Positions 1 through 5,473 of a DNA stretch of 6,759 nt are shown here, piece after piece. Location of the stretch: assembly GCA_005883865.1 (NCBI GenBank), contig VBAO01000117.1, positions 1 to 6,759 of the forward strand, given 5' to 3'. This stretch comes from Candidatus Segetimicrobium genomatis (lineage in GTDB: Bacteria; Sysuimicrobiota; Sysuimicrobiia; Sysuimicrobiales; Segetimicrobiaceae). The position numbers and the translations under genes are program-made. Each line of letters starts with the position of its first letter. Within the stretch, counting starts at the first letter, position 1. The notes beneath the pieces are model-generated. The model worked only from the letters and a program-made list of their open reading frames with translations. It made no database searches and had not been told where the DNA came from.

Positions 1-195
1 GAGGTAGATCAGATACTGGACGGGCAGCGGGCGGTCGAGGCCGATCTGGTGGCGCACCTTCTCCACCAAGGCCGGGGGCGCGTGCTCCCCGAGGTAGGCC
101 ACGACCGGGTCGGCCGGGACGACATGCGAGATCACGAACGTGACGAGCGTCACCCCGAAGATGACAAAGACCGTCAGGGCGGCGCGGCGCGCCAC
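1..195 (-). CDS. Peptide/nickel-type ABC transporter permease, DppB/OppB family (partial, N-terminal part)
   Basis: This would be an inner-membrane permease subunit that, with a partner permease and two ATPases, imports the ligand delivered by the binding protein encoded just upstream. About 65-71 residues are visible before the gene leaves the window. They show a first membrane segment (FVIFGVTLVTFVI) after a basic RR pair, then the family hallmark region: a DPVVAYLG-like stretch followed by IGLDRPLPVQYLIYL, which matches the 'LGLD+PL..QYL' signature of DppB/OppB proteins. The start is uncertain. The only standard start codon is GTG at 195, which has no Shine-Dalgarno sequence. A CTG at 213 would add LNLLRF, giving the usual family N-terminus, and lies behind a G-rich stretch. 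An in-frame TGA just upstream excludes longer versions. It follows the binding-protein stop by 13-31 bases, so the two are probably co-transcribed. The family assignment is sound; the substrate is unknown. Confidence 0.85.
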   Translation of the reverse strand, partial: MARRAALTVFVIFGVTLVTFVISHVVPADPVVAYLGEHAPPALVEKVRHQIGLDRPLPVQYLIYL

Positions 196-226
196 GAAGC
201 GAAGGAGGTTCAGGACCCGCCCCGCC

Positions 227-1828
227 TTATCGCTTGGTCAGCGCCAGGAAGTCGATGAAGTTGACCGGGTCGAAGAGCAGGTGCTGAATGCGCTTCGATA
301 CCGCGAGCGAGATCACCGGCTGGTAGATGATGGCGAACGGACCGTCCTGCGTCATGATCTCGTTGACCTTCTTGTAGAGCGTGCCGCGCTCGGGCGTGTT
401 CTGCATTCCCGCGGCCTGGTCCACGAGCTTCGCCACCGGATCGTTGTAGTACTGGAGCCGCCACGCCAACGACTTCTGCGTGTAGTCGCCGAACGGCTTG
501 GCGAAGTCGTCGGGATCGGGGTAGTCCACGAACCAGCTGAGGAGCACCATCTGAGATTGCTGCCCCCGGTACGTCTTCAGGAGTTCGCTCGATGCCACCT
601 GGCGGACGTTGGCCGTGATGCCCACCTCCGCCAGGTCGTTCTTGATCTTCGCCGCCAGGTCCCCCGCCGAGATGCCCCCGGCCGCGGTCCCGGTCGACGC
701 CAGCAGATCGGTGGTGAAGCCGTTCGCAAAGCCCGCCTCCTGCAGCAGGCTCCGGGCCTTCGCCGGGTCGTGCTTGAACGGCAGGGCCGGATCATAGCCG
801 AACAGCCCCTTGGGGAGCACCCCCTGCAGGGGCGCCCCGTTCCCGGTCAGCAGGTCCCGAATGATCCCGTCGTAGTCGAGGGCGTACTTCACGGCGCGGC
901 GCGCTTCCGCCTTGCCAAACGCCGGCACGTTCTTGACGTCCATGCCCAGGTACTCCATCGCCAGGTCGGGCGTCTGGACGATGTAAAAGCGCGCATCGCT
1001 CCTGGCCGCGGCGATCTGAGCCGCCGAGAGGTCCCAGGCGATATCGGCGTCCCCGCGCCCGAGCATCTCCCGCTGCAGCGTGTTCTCCATGATGTTGGGC
1101 CACACGATGCGCTTGATGGACGGCGCCGGACGGAGATTGTACCGCGGGTTCGCCGCCAGCTCGATCTTCACCTGACGCTCCCACGCCACGAGCACATAGG
1201 GGCCGCTGCCGGCCGAGTGATCGTTCAGCCACGCGGTCCCCCAATCGTTGTTCTGCGCGTGCGCCCTGACCGTCTGGGCGTCGACGATGCCGGCGACCGA
1301 GTTGGCCAGGATCGAGAGGAACGCCCCAGGGCTGAACGGCTTGGGCAGCGTGATCACCACGGTGTACGGGTCGGGGGCCTGGACCGCGCTCGCGACGTTG
1401 CGGTCATCGATCCCCGTCTGGGTGATGAGCCACGACGCGGGGTCCTTGGGCAGGTTGACGACGCGCTGGAACGAGTAGAGGACGTCGTCCGCGGTCAGCG
1501 GGTTCCCGCTCGAGAACACGATCCCGCGCTTCAGATGGAAGGTGTACGTCCGGGCATCCTGGCTCACGTCCCACGATTGCGCGACCTCGGGCCGGGGCTG
1601 GGTGAGGTTCCCGCGAGGGAAGGTGACGAGGTTGGAATACATTTGGAGGACCGGCTGGGTACTCCCTGCCTCATAGGCGAGCTGCGGATCCAGCGACACG
1701 GCGTCGGAGATGTCGCGCGCGATGACGACCGTCTCCTGCGGGCCATAACTGGCCGCAAAGCCTCCGGTCACCATCCCTCCCGCCGCGACCAGCACGAACA
1801 CGAGCACACCGGTCACAAAGCGCCTCAT
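227..1828 (-). CDS. ABC transporter substrate-binding protein, family 5 (peptide/nickel type)
   Basis: An exported solute receptor of 533 aa, the usual length for the SBP_bac_5 (DppA/OppA) family; it would capture an oligopeptide or similar ligand outside the membrane and pass it to the permease encoded downstream. Residues 1-26 form a signal peptide (basic MRR, hydrophobic core, cleavage probable near GFAA|S). No lipobox cysteine is seen, so it is not an obvious lipoprotein. Family landmarks in order: LDPQLAYEAGS (46-56), a YTFHLKRGIVFSSGNPLTAD region (95-114) corresponding to the 'L+.G..F.dG.PLTAdDV' signature, GSGPYVLVAW (207-216), LGMDVKNVPAF (304-314) with the following helix RRAVKYALD, and YKKVNEIMTQDGPFAIIYQP near the C-terminus. 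The start at 1828 is supported by GGAGG seven bases upstream and by the signal peptide. The open frame continues upstream through the neighbouring divergent gene, but that extension is a shadow. Substrate cannot be told from sequence. Confidence 0.95.
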   Translation of the reverse strand: MRRFVTGVLVFVLVAAGGMVTGGFAASYGPQETVVIARDISDAVSLDPQLAYEAGSTQPVLQMYSNLVTFPRGNLTQPRPEVAQSWDVSQDARTYTFHLKRGIVFSSGNPLTADDVLYSFQRVVNLPKDPASWLITQTGIDDRNVASAVQAPDPYTVVITLPKPFSPGAFLSILANSVAGIVDAQTVRAHAQNNDWGTAWLNDHSAGSGPYVLVAWERQVKIELAANPRYNLRPAPSIKRIVWPNIMENTLQREMLGRGDADIAWDLSAAQIAAARSDARFYIVQTPDLAMEYLGMDVKNVPAFGKAEARRAVKYALDYDGIIRDLLTGNGAPLQGVLPKGLFGYDPALPFKHDPAKARSLLQEAGFANGFTTDLLASTGTAAGGISAGDLAAKIKNDLAEVGITANVRQVASSELLKTYRGQQSQMVLLSWFVDYPDPDDFAKPFGDYTQKSLAWRLQYYNDPVAKLVDQAAGMQNTPERGTLYKKVNEIMTQDGPFAIIYQPVISLAVSKRIQHLLFDPVNFIDFLALTKR

Positions 1829-1957
1829 ATGCCCACCTCCTATTCGGCGCCCATGGTACCGCCCGGGTTCGGCGGGCGATGGGAAGGTCCCTGCGAGGGT
1901 TCCCCCGAAGCGCCCCTCGCATCCCGTGGTCAACGCCGCTGTGCATGGGGGACGCGC
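1829..1957. promoter_or_regulatory. Divergent intergenic region with two inverted repeats
   Basis: This 129-base spacer must carry the start signals for both the minus-strand transporter operon and the plus-strand ParB-like gene. It contains two dyads. The first is CGCCCG (1860-1865) with CGGGCG (1873-1878), extended by CCCAT (1850-1854) pairing with ATGGG (1879-1883) across a five-base bulge. The second is TGCGAGGG (1892-1899) with CCCTCGCA (1914-1921). Neither is followed by a T-run. They could be operators, leader hairpins or chance in GC-rich DNA. No convincing -35/-10 pair was found. The regulatory role is inferred from position. Confidence 0.4.
1831..1840 (-). promoter_or_regulatory. 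Ribosome binding site of the substrate-binding protein gene
   Basis: On the minus strand GGAGGTGGGC precedes the ATG at 1828, with GGAGG ending seven bases before the start. This decides the start within a frame that stays open much further upstream. Confidence 0.8.
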
Positions 1958-2866
1958 ATGAGCCATTGGACGGTCTTTCCCGACACCGCTCCGTCGAAGC
2001 AGGCCGGCGCCCTGGCCGAGCAGATCGAGCGCGACGGCGGACACCCCCTGGCCATCTACCAGGACCCGGTGGGGGACCACTGGCAGATCTGCTGCCTGCT
2101 GCCGATGGCGAAGGTCGAGCCGACGCCCTATCAGCGCGATCCGTCCCCCACCCACATCAAGCGCCTGCTGAACGCGGTCAAGAAGGTCGACCGCTTCGTC
2201 GATCCCATCGTGGTCGTCTCGCCCAGGCCGGGAGTGTACTGGACCCCCAACGGCAATCACCGCCGGGCGGTCCTGGAAAAGCTCAAAGGTGCATTGATCC
2301 CGGCCATCGCGATCCCGGAGGCCGACGTCGCCTTCCAGATCCTGGCGCTGAACACCGAGAAGGCCCACAACCTGAAGGAGAAATCTCTGGAAGTCATCCG
2401 CATGTACCGAGGCTTGATGACGGAGGACCCGACGGCCGGCGAGGAAGAGTATGCCTTCCAGTTCGAGGCCCCGCACTTCATCACGCTCGGCCTCCTGTAC
2501 GAGACCAACAAGCGCTTCGCCGGGGGCGCCTTCGCCCCGATCCTTCGCCGGGTGGACAAGTTCCTCAAGGGCGCCTTCCCGAAGACCTTCCCCGAACGCG
2601 AAGAGCGCGCCGGGATGGTGCGCCGGGCGGACGAGGTCCTCGGCGACGTGGTGGCGAGGCTCAAGAAGCGGGGCATCGGTCACCCGTACGTCAAGAACTT
2701 CGTCCTCTCGCGAACCACCCCGCTGACGCGACAGCGCAAGACGCTGCCCGGCTTCGAGCAGACCTTCAAGAAGCTCGCGGCCAACCTGGAAGAATTCGAC
2801 GTGGCCAAGGTCCGCTACGAGGACGTCCAGCGCGCGGCGGTCGTCGTCCCGCCGGCCGCGGAGTAG
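1958..2866 (+). CDS. Stand-alone ParB/Srx-like (ParB N-terminal domain) protein, function unknown
   Basis: A 302-aa cytoplasmic protein with no signal peptide or membrane segment. Residues about 47-127 look like a ParB/sulfiredoxin-fold domain: a LLPMAKVEPTPYQRDP opening strand, then a DPIVVV strand (82-87), the box GNHRRAV (99-105) at the place of the ParB GERRxRA motif, and an IPAIAI strand (114-119). It continues with LALNTEKAHNLKEKSLEV (129-146), as in ParB-domain proteins of diverse bacteria. Residues 150-302 are charged and mostly helical in appearance, with no recognisable helix-turn-helix. No parA lies nearby and its neighbours are a transporter and an exported protein, so a chromosome-segregation role is doubtful. 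ParB-fold members can be CTP-binding switches, nucleases or kinases; the sequence does not decide. The ATG at 1958 is chosen because the domain follows soon after and a G-rich stretch (1947-1951) precedes it; the frame is open for about 1.8 kb upstream, but that part is antisense to the binding-protein gene. Confidence 0.85.
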   Translation: MSHWTVFPDTAPSKQAGALAEQIERDGGHPLAIYQDPVGDHWQICCLLPMAKVEPTPYQRDPSPTHIKRLLNAVKKVDRFVDPIVVVSPRPGVYWTPNGNHRRAVLEKLKGALIPAIAIPEADVAFQILALNTEKAHNLKEKSLEVIRMYRGLMTEDPTAGEEEYAFQFEAPHFITLGLLYETNKRFAGGAFAPILRRVDKFLKGAFPKTFPEREERAGMVRRADEVLGDVVARLKKRGIGHPYVKNFVLSRTTPLTRQRKTLPGFEQTFKKLAANLEEFDVAKVRYEDVQRAAVVVPPAAE

Positions 2867-2870
2867 GCGA

Positions 2871-2914
2871 GGGCCACCGCGGCCGCGCCCGGAGGCGCGC
2901 GCACGCGGTGGCCC
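2871..2914. terminator. Stem-loop between convergent genes, candidate bidirectional terminator
   Basis: GGGCCACCGCG (2871-2881) and CGCGGTGGCCC (2904-2914) form a perfect 11-bp inverted repeat around a 22-base GC-rich loop. It starts four bases after the stop of the ParB-like gene and lies about 87 bases beyond the stop of the convergent minus-strand gene. No T-run follows on either side, so it is not a textbook intrinsic terminator; position and stem strength are the evidence. The remainder of the gap, up to 3001, holds nothing I can name. Confidence 0.5.
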
Positions 2915-3001
2915 ACGTACCGTACATTAGGGAACGCCGGGATGCCAATCGCACCCCGGACGTCCGTTTGAGGTGCTAGGCGACCGCGGTGTCGGGGGGC
3001 G

Positions 3002-3733
3002 TCACTTCACCGTAATGGAGACCTGGTCGCTCGACGCGCCCTTCATCGGCGAGTGATCGTTGTTGCGAAGGCTCGCCCCCAGGATGTGCTTCCCGCGTGG
3101 CAGCACCACATCCGCCACGGTCGTGGTGGAGACGCCGGCCAGCTGCCCGTCGACATACAGGCGCCAGTTGCCCTCTCCCGGCCTCGCCGCCTTGCCGAGC
3201 CCCATCGGGTTCTCTTTCAACCCCTTGATCCGGACCCACACGACCACGTACGGGCTTGTGGTCGCCTTGTTGCGGGGGACGACGATCTTGATCCCGGGGT
3301 TCCCCGAGCCCGGGGCGTAGCTCATGGGGCTCTTCTGTGGAATCGTGATCGTGATCTCGGAGCTCTCCCCACCCGGCACGGGCGAGTGATCGTTGTTGTA
3401 CAGCGCCGCCTTGATCGTGTGCTTGCCGGCCGGAAGCGAGGGGAACGTATCGTTCGGGATGGAGATGACCTCGTCGGCCGAGACGCCGGCGAACTTCCCG
3501 TCCACGAAGACGCGCCAGTAGCCCTCACCGAGCATGCGGGCCTTCCCGATCGAAAGCGGATTGAGCATGAAGTTCTGGACCCGGACCTCGACGACCATCA
3601 TCTTGCCGGAGACGCCGGATCCGTTCCTCGGCGCCACGATCTGAATCGAGGCGCCGGTCTGGGCACCGGCCGTCGGAATCAACAGGCCGGCCGCGAGCGC
3701 GAGCATGGCCGCAAAGGTTGCGGTTCTGCGCAT
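3002..3733 (-). CDS. Exported protein with two tandem copies of a beta-rich domain, function unknown
   Basis: A 243-aa protein with a clear signal peptide (MRRTATF, hydrophobic core, likely cut at AGA|QT near residue 24), so it is secreted or periplasmic. The mature part is an internal duplication: residues about 28-131 and 147-243 share the same ordered landmarks. These are an opening I.IV.PRN strand, a stretch ending GEGxWR(V/L)(F/Y)VDGxxAGVS, then P(A/R)GKH, then NNDHSP, and a closing SS...ITI strand. A PGSGNPG-type linker joins the copies. The strand pattern suggests two immunoglobulin-like or other beta-sandwich modules; the GKH...HSP...ITI ending loosely recalls DUF4399-like domains, from memory and not tested. 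Start at 3733: GGAGG lies nine bases upstream and the signal peptide begins there. It is convergent with the ParB-like gene and divergent from the F420 genes, so probably its own transcription unit. No catalytic motif is visible. Confidence 0.87.
   Translation of the reverse strand: MRRTATFAAMLALAAGLLIPTAGAQTGASIQIVAPRNGSGVSGKMMVVEVRVQNFMLNPLSIGKARMLGEGYWRVFVDGKFAGVSADEVISIPNDTFPSLPAGKHTIKAALYNNDHSPVPGGESSEITITIPQKSPMSYAPGSGNPGIKIVVPRNKATTSPYVVVWVRIKGLKENPMGLGKAARPGEGNWRLYVDGQLAGVSTTTVADVVLPRGKHILGASLRNNDHSPMKGASSDQVSITVK
3005..3295 (-). repeat. Second copy of the duplicated domain in the exported protein
   Basis: Encodes residues about 147-243. It aligns with the first copy through PRN, GEGNWRLYVDGQLAGVS, PRGKH, NNDHSP and a closing ITV strand. 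An 18-base identical stretch (3048-3065 here, 3381-3398 in the first copy) encodes the shared NDHSP region, at an offset of 333 bases (111 residues). Confidence 0.75.
3341..3652 (-). repeat. First copy of the duplicated domain in the exported protein
   Basis: Encodes residues about 28-131. Compared with the second copy it has several extra residues between AGVS and PAGKH (SIPNDTFPSL region). The shared core suggests an ancient duplication, with the NNDHSP loop under the strongest constraint. Confidence 0.75.
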
Positions 3734-3897
3734 GTCTGACCACCTCCGGGAAGAGTATGCCCCTGGGACCGCGATCGCAGACCTGCGAGGTGCTCGGTAG
3801 TCCCCTCCGTCCTCCCCCCGAGTGTCAGAACAGGCACGGTTGTTCGAGGCACCGCCGGGAGACTCCTGCCGCGGCCCAGGTCGCGCGGAGGAAGGCC
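3734..3897. promoter_or_regulatory. Divergent intergenic region upstream of the F420 genes
   Basis: This 164-base spacer separates the minus-strand exported-protein gene from the plus-strand F420 genes and must hold promoters for both. It includes the minus-strand GGAGG (3743-3747) for the exported protein and the plus-strand GGAGGAAGG (3887-3895) for the reductase. I could not identify a convincing promoter, operator or riboswitch. The role is inferred from position only. Confidence 0.35.
3887..3895 (+). promoter_or_regulatory. Ribosome binding site of the flavin reductase gene
   Basis: GGAGGAAGG, with GGAGG ending six bases before ATG 3898. It decides between this start and the ATG pair at 3928/3931, which has no comparable upstream sequence. 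Confidence 0.8.
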
Positions 3898-4554
3898 ATG
3901 AGGGCGTGCGCGAATCTTCGTGGCACGATGATGACCTCCCTCCCGGCGGGCCCTCCCGAGGTGCCGCCCCTGCTTGCCGCGCGGCGAACGGTGCGCTTCT
4001 ACCGGCCCGCCCCGGTGCCCGAGGCGGTGGTGCGCGCCCTTCTCGAGTCGGCGGCCTCCGCCCCAACGGCCCACAACGCCCAGCCGGTCCGGTACGTCGT
4101 GATCGGGACCCCCGCGCTCAGGCGCCGGCTGGCCGAGCGCATGGCCGTCCGATGGCGGCGCGACCTCGAGCGCGGAGGGGCGCCGAAGGCCGTCATCGGC
4201 GCCGAGCTCGGGTTCTCGCTGCGCCGGTTCAGCGAGCCGCCGGTCCTGATCCTCGTCGGCTACACGATGGAGGGCATGGACGTCTACCCGGATCGCGCCC
4301 GGCGGGCCGCGGAGGAAACCATGGCCGTGCAGAGCGCGGCGGCCGCGATCCAAAACCTGCTCCTGGCGGCGACGGCCTACGGCCTTGGGGCCTGCTGGAC
4401 CTGCGCGCCGCTCTTCTGTCCGGGCGTCGTCCGCCAGGCCCTCCGGCTTCCACGGACGTTCGTCCCTCAGGCATTGCTCACGATCGGCTATCCGGCCCAC
4501 TCGCCTCCGATCCCGCCCCGCAAGCCGCTCGACGGTCTCGTGACCGTCCTCTAG
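3898..4554 (+). CDS. Nitroreductase-family FMN protein, probable dehydro-F420-0 reductase (FbiB C-terminal-like)
   Basis: A 218-aa cytoplasmic flavoprotein of the nitroreductase fold. Landmarks: RRTVRFYRPAPVPEAVV (29-45) with the FMN-binding arginines, SAPTAHNAQPVRYVV (54-68), RMAVRWRRDLE (81-91), PDRARRAAEETMAVQ (131-145), IQNLLLAATAYGLGACW (151-167) and a final IGYP (196-199). The order and wording, especially RM..(R/K)WR.DL, YPD.AR..AE.TM, ALAVRGLGSCW-like and IAIGYA-like elements, match what I recall of the C-terminal half of mycobacterial FbiB. That domain reduces dehydro-F420-0 to F420-0 with FMN. Here it stands alone, without the N-terminal gamma-glutamyl ligase domain. It opens a three-gene run with cofD twelve bases downstream and cofC next, which supports an F420 role. 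The start at 3898 has a strong Shine-Dalgarno; ATG 3928 is the alternative. A generic nitroreductase with another substrate remains possible. Confidence 0.85.
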   Translation: MRACANLRGTMMTSLPAGPPEVPPLLAARRTVRFYRPAPVPEAVVRALLESAASAPTAHNAQPVRYVVIGTPALRRRLAERMAVRWRRDLERGGAPKAVIGAELGFSLRRFSEPPVLILVGYTMEGMDVYPDRARRAAEETMAVQSAAAAIQNLLLAATAYGLGACWTCAPLFCPGVVRQALRLPRTFVPQALLTIGYPAHSPPIPPRKPLDGLVTVL

Positions 4555-4566
4555 ACCTCCCCGAGC

Positions 4567-5463
4567 ATGCTCACGGTGCTCTGCGGCGGTGTGGGAGGGG
4601 CGAAGCTCGTCGCCGGGATCGCGGCGGTGCTGGCCGACCCGTCGGCGCTCACCGTGATCGTCAACACGGCCGACGACTGGCAGCATCTCGGCCTGCACAT
4701 CTCCCCCGACGTCGACACGGTGCTGTACACCCTCGCCGGGCTGGCGGGCCGCGAGCGGGGCTGGGGGATCGAGGGGGATACGTGGGCCGCCCTGGAGATG
4801 CTGCGCGAAGGCCGCCGGCTCACCGAGGTCACCCACCGCCTGCGCGAGGCGCTCCGGATCGCCCCGGTGGTCCTCCCGATGAGCGACGACCGGGTGGCCA
4901 CGGTCGTCCGCACGCCCGCGGGCCGGCTGGCGTTTCAGGAGTACTTCGTCCTCCGGGGCGCCCGCGACCCGGTCACCGCCGTCGAGTTCGAGGGCCTCGA
5001 GCGCGCCCGCCCGTCGCCGGAGGCGGTCGATGCCGTGCGGTCCGCCCGGTTGCTCATCGTGGCGCCGAGCAATCCGGTCGTCAGCATCCGGCCGATCCTC
5101 GCGCTCCCGGGGATGGAGGCGGCCCTCGCCCAGAGCGCCGCCCTCCGCGTCGCCGTCACCCCGCTGATCCGCGGCGAGGCCGTCAAAGGGCCGACCGTGG
5201 AGATGCTCCGGGGCCTGGGCATGGACGCCGCCCCGCACGCCGTCGTCGCGCTGTACCGGACCTTTCTCGACGTCTTCGTCCTGGACGCCCGCGACCGGGC
5301 GCTGACCGGATCCGTGGCGGGCGCCGGATCCCCGGGGCGGGCGCTCGAGGTCGAATGCGCGGACACGCTGATGCCGGACGACGCGGGGCGCCGGCGCCTC
5401 GCCCGGGACCTGCTCGCGATCGCCAGGGCGAGAGGGGTCGAGATCCCCGTCAGGCCGGAGTGA
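4567..5463 (+). CDS. cofD: CofD/FbiA, 2-phospho-L-lactate (or enolpyruvyl) transferase of F420 synthesis, with apparent internal deletion
   Basis: Transfers the phospholactyl or phosphoenolpyruvyl group from its guanosine diphosphate carrier onto Fo, giving F420-0 or dehydro-F420-0, in the cytoplasm. The 298-aa protein shows the family motifs in order: GGVGGAKL (7-14), VNTADDW (32-38), ISPDVDTVLYTLAG (45-58) with the metal-site aspartates, GWGIEGDTW (65-73), LPMSDD (103-108), FQEYFV (123-128), VAPSNPVVSIRPIL (165-178), and TPLIRGEAVKGP (198-209). What is absent is the segment usually found between the GDTW helix and the 'mL..G..LTevT' helix, which carries LGDRDLATH. Here residue 77 runs directly into MLREGRRLTEVT, so about 26-27 residues are missing in frame. 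Whether activity survives is unknown. ATG 4567 is the first possible start after the reductase stop, which is in the same frame; there is no Shine-Dalgarno, so translation may be coupled. Confidence 0.93.
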   Translation: MLTVLCGGVGGAKLVAGIAAVLADPSALTVIVNTADDWQHLGLHISPDVDTVLYTLAGLAGRERGWGIEGDTWAALEMLREGRRLTEVTHRLREALRIAPVVLPMSDDRVATVVRTPAGRLAFQEYFVLRGARDPVTAVEFEGLERARPSPEAVDAVRSARLLIVAPSNPVVSIRPILALPGMEAALAQSAALRVAVTPLIRGEAVKGPTVEMLRGLGMDAAPHAVVALYRTFLDVFVLDARDRALTGSVAGAGSPGRALEVECADTLMPDDAGRRRLARDLLAIARARGVEIPVRPE

Positions 5464-5473
5464 GGCCCGGTCG

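Noticed and set aside
227..1828. Lipoprotein anchoring of the binding protein.
   Set aside because: No cysteine occurs near the end of the signal peptide, so a lipobox is not supported.
1928..1933. TTGACC on the minus strand as a -35 box for the transporter operon.
   Set aside because: No -10-like sequence lies at 16-18 bases; a single hexamer is not enough in this composition.
140..1957. Very long plus-strand open frame running antisense to the whole binding-protein gene and joined to the ParB-like gene.
   Set aside because: Its translation is Arg/Val/His/Asp-rich and without any motif, mirroring the codon use of the opposite strand. The minus-strand protein has a signal peptide and family motifs. 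Only the part from 1958 is real.
1879..2979. Plus-strand frame overlapping the ParB-like gene.
   Set aside because: Compositionally biased (Arg/Gly/Pro/His) and without motifs; the overlapping frame holds the ParB-domain protein.
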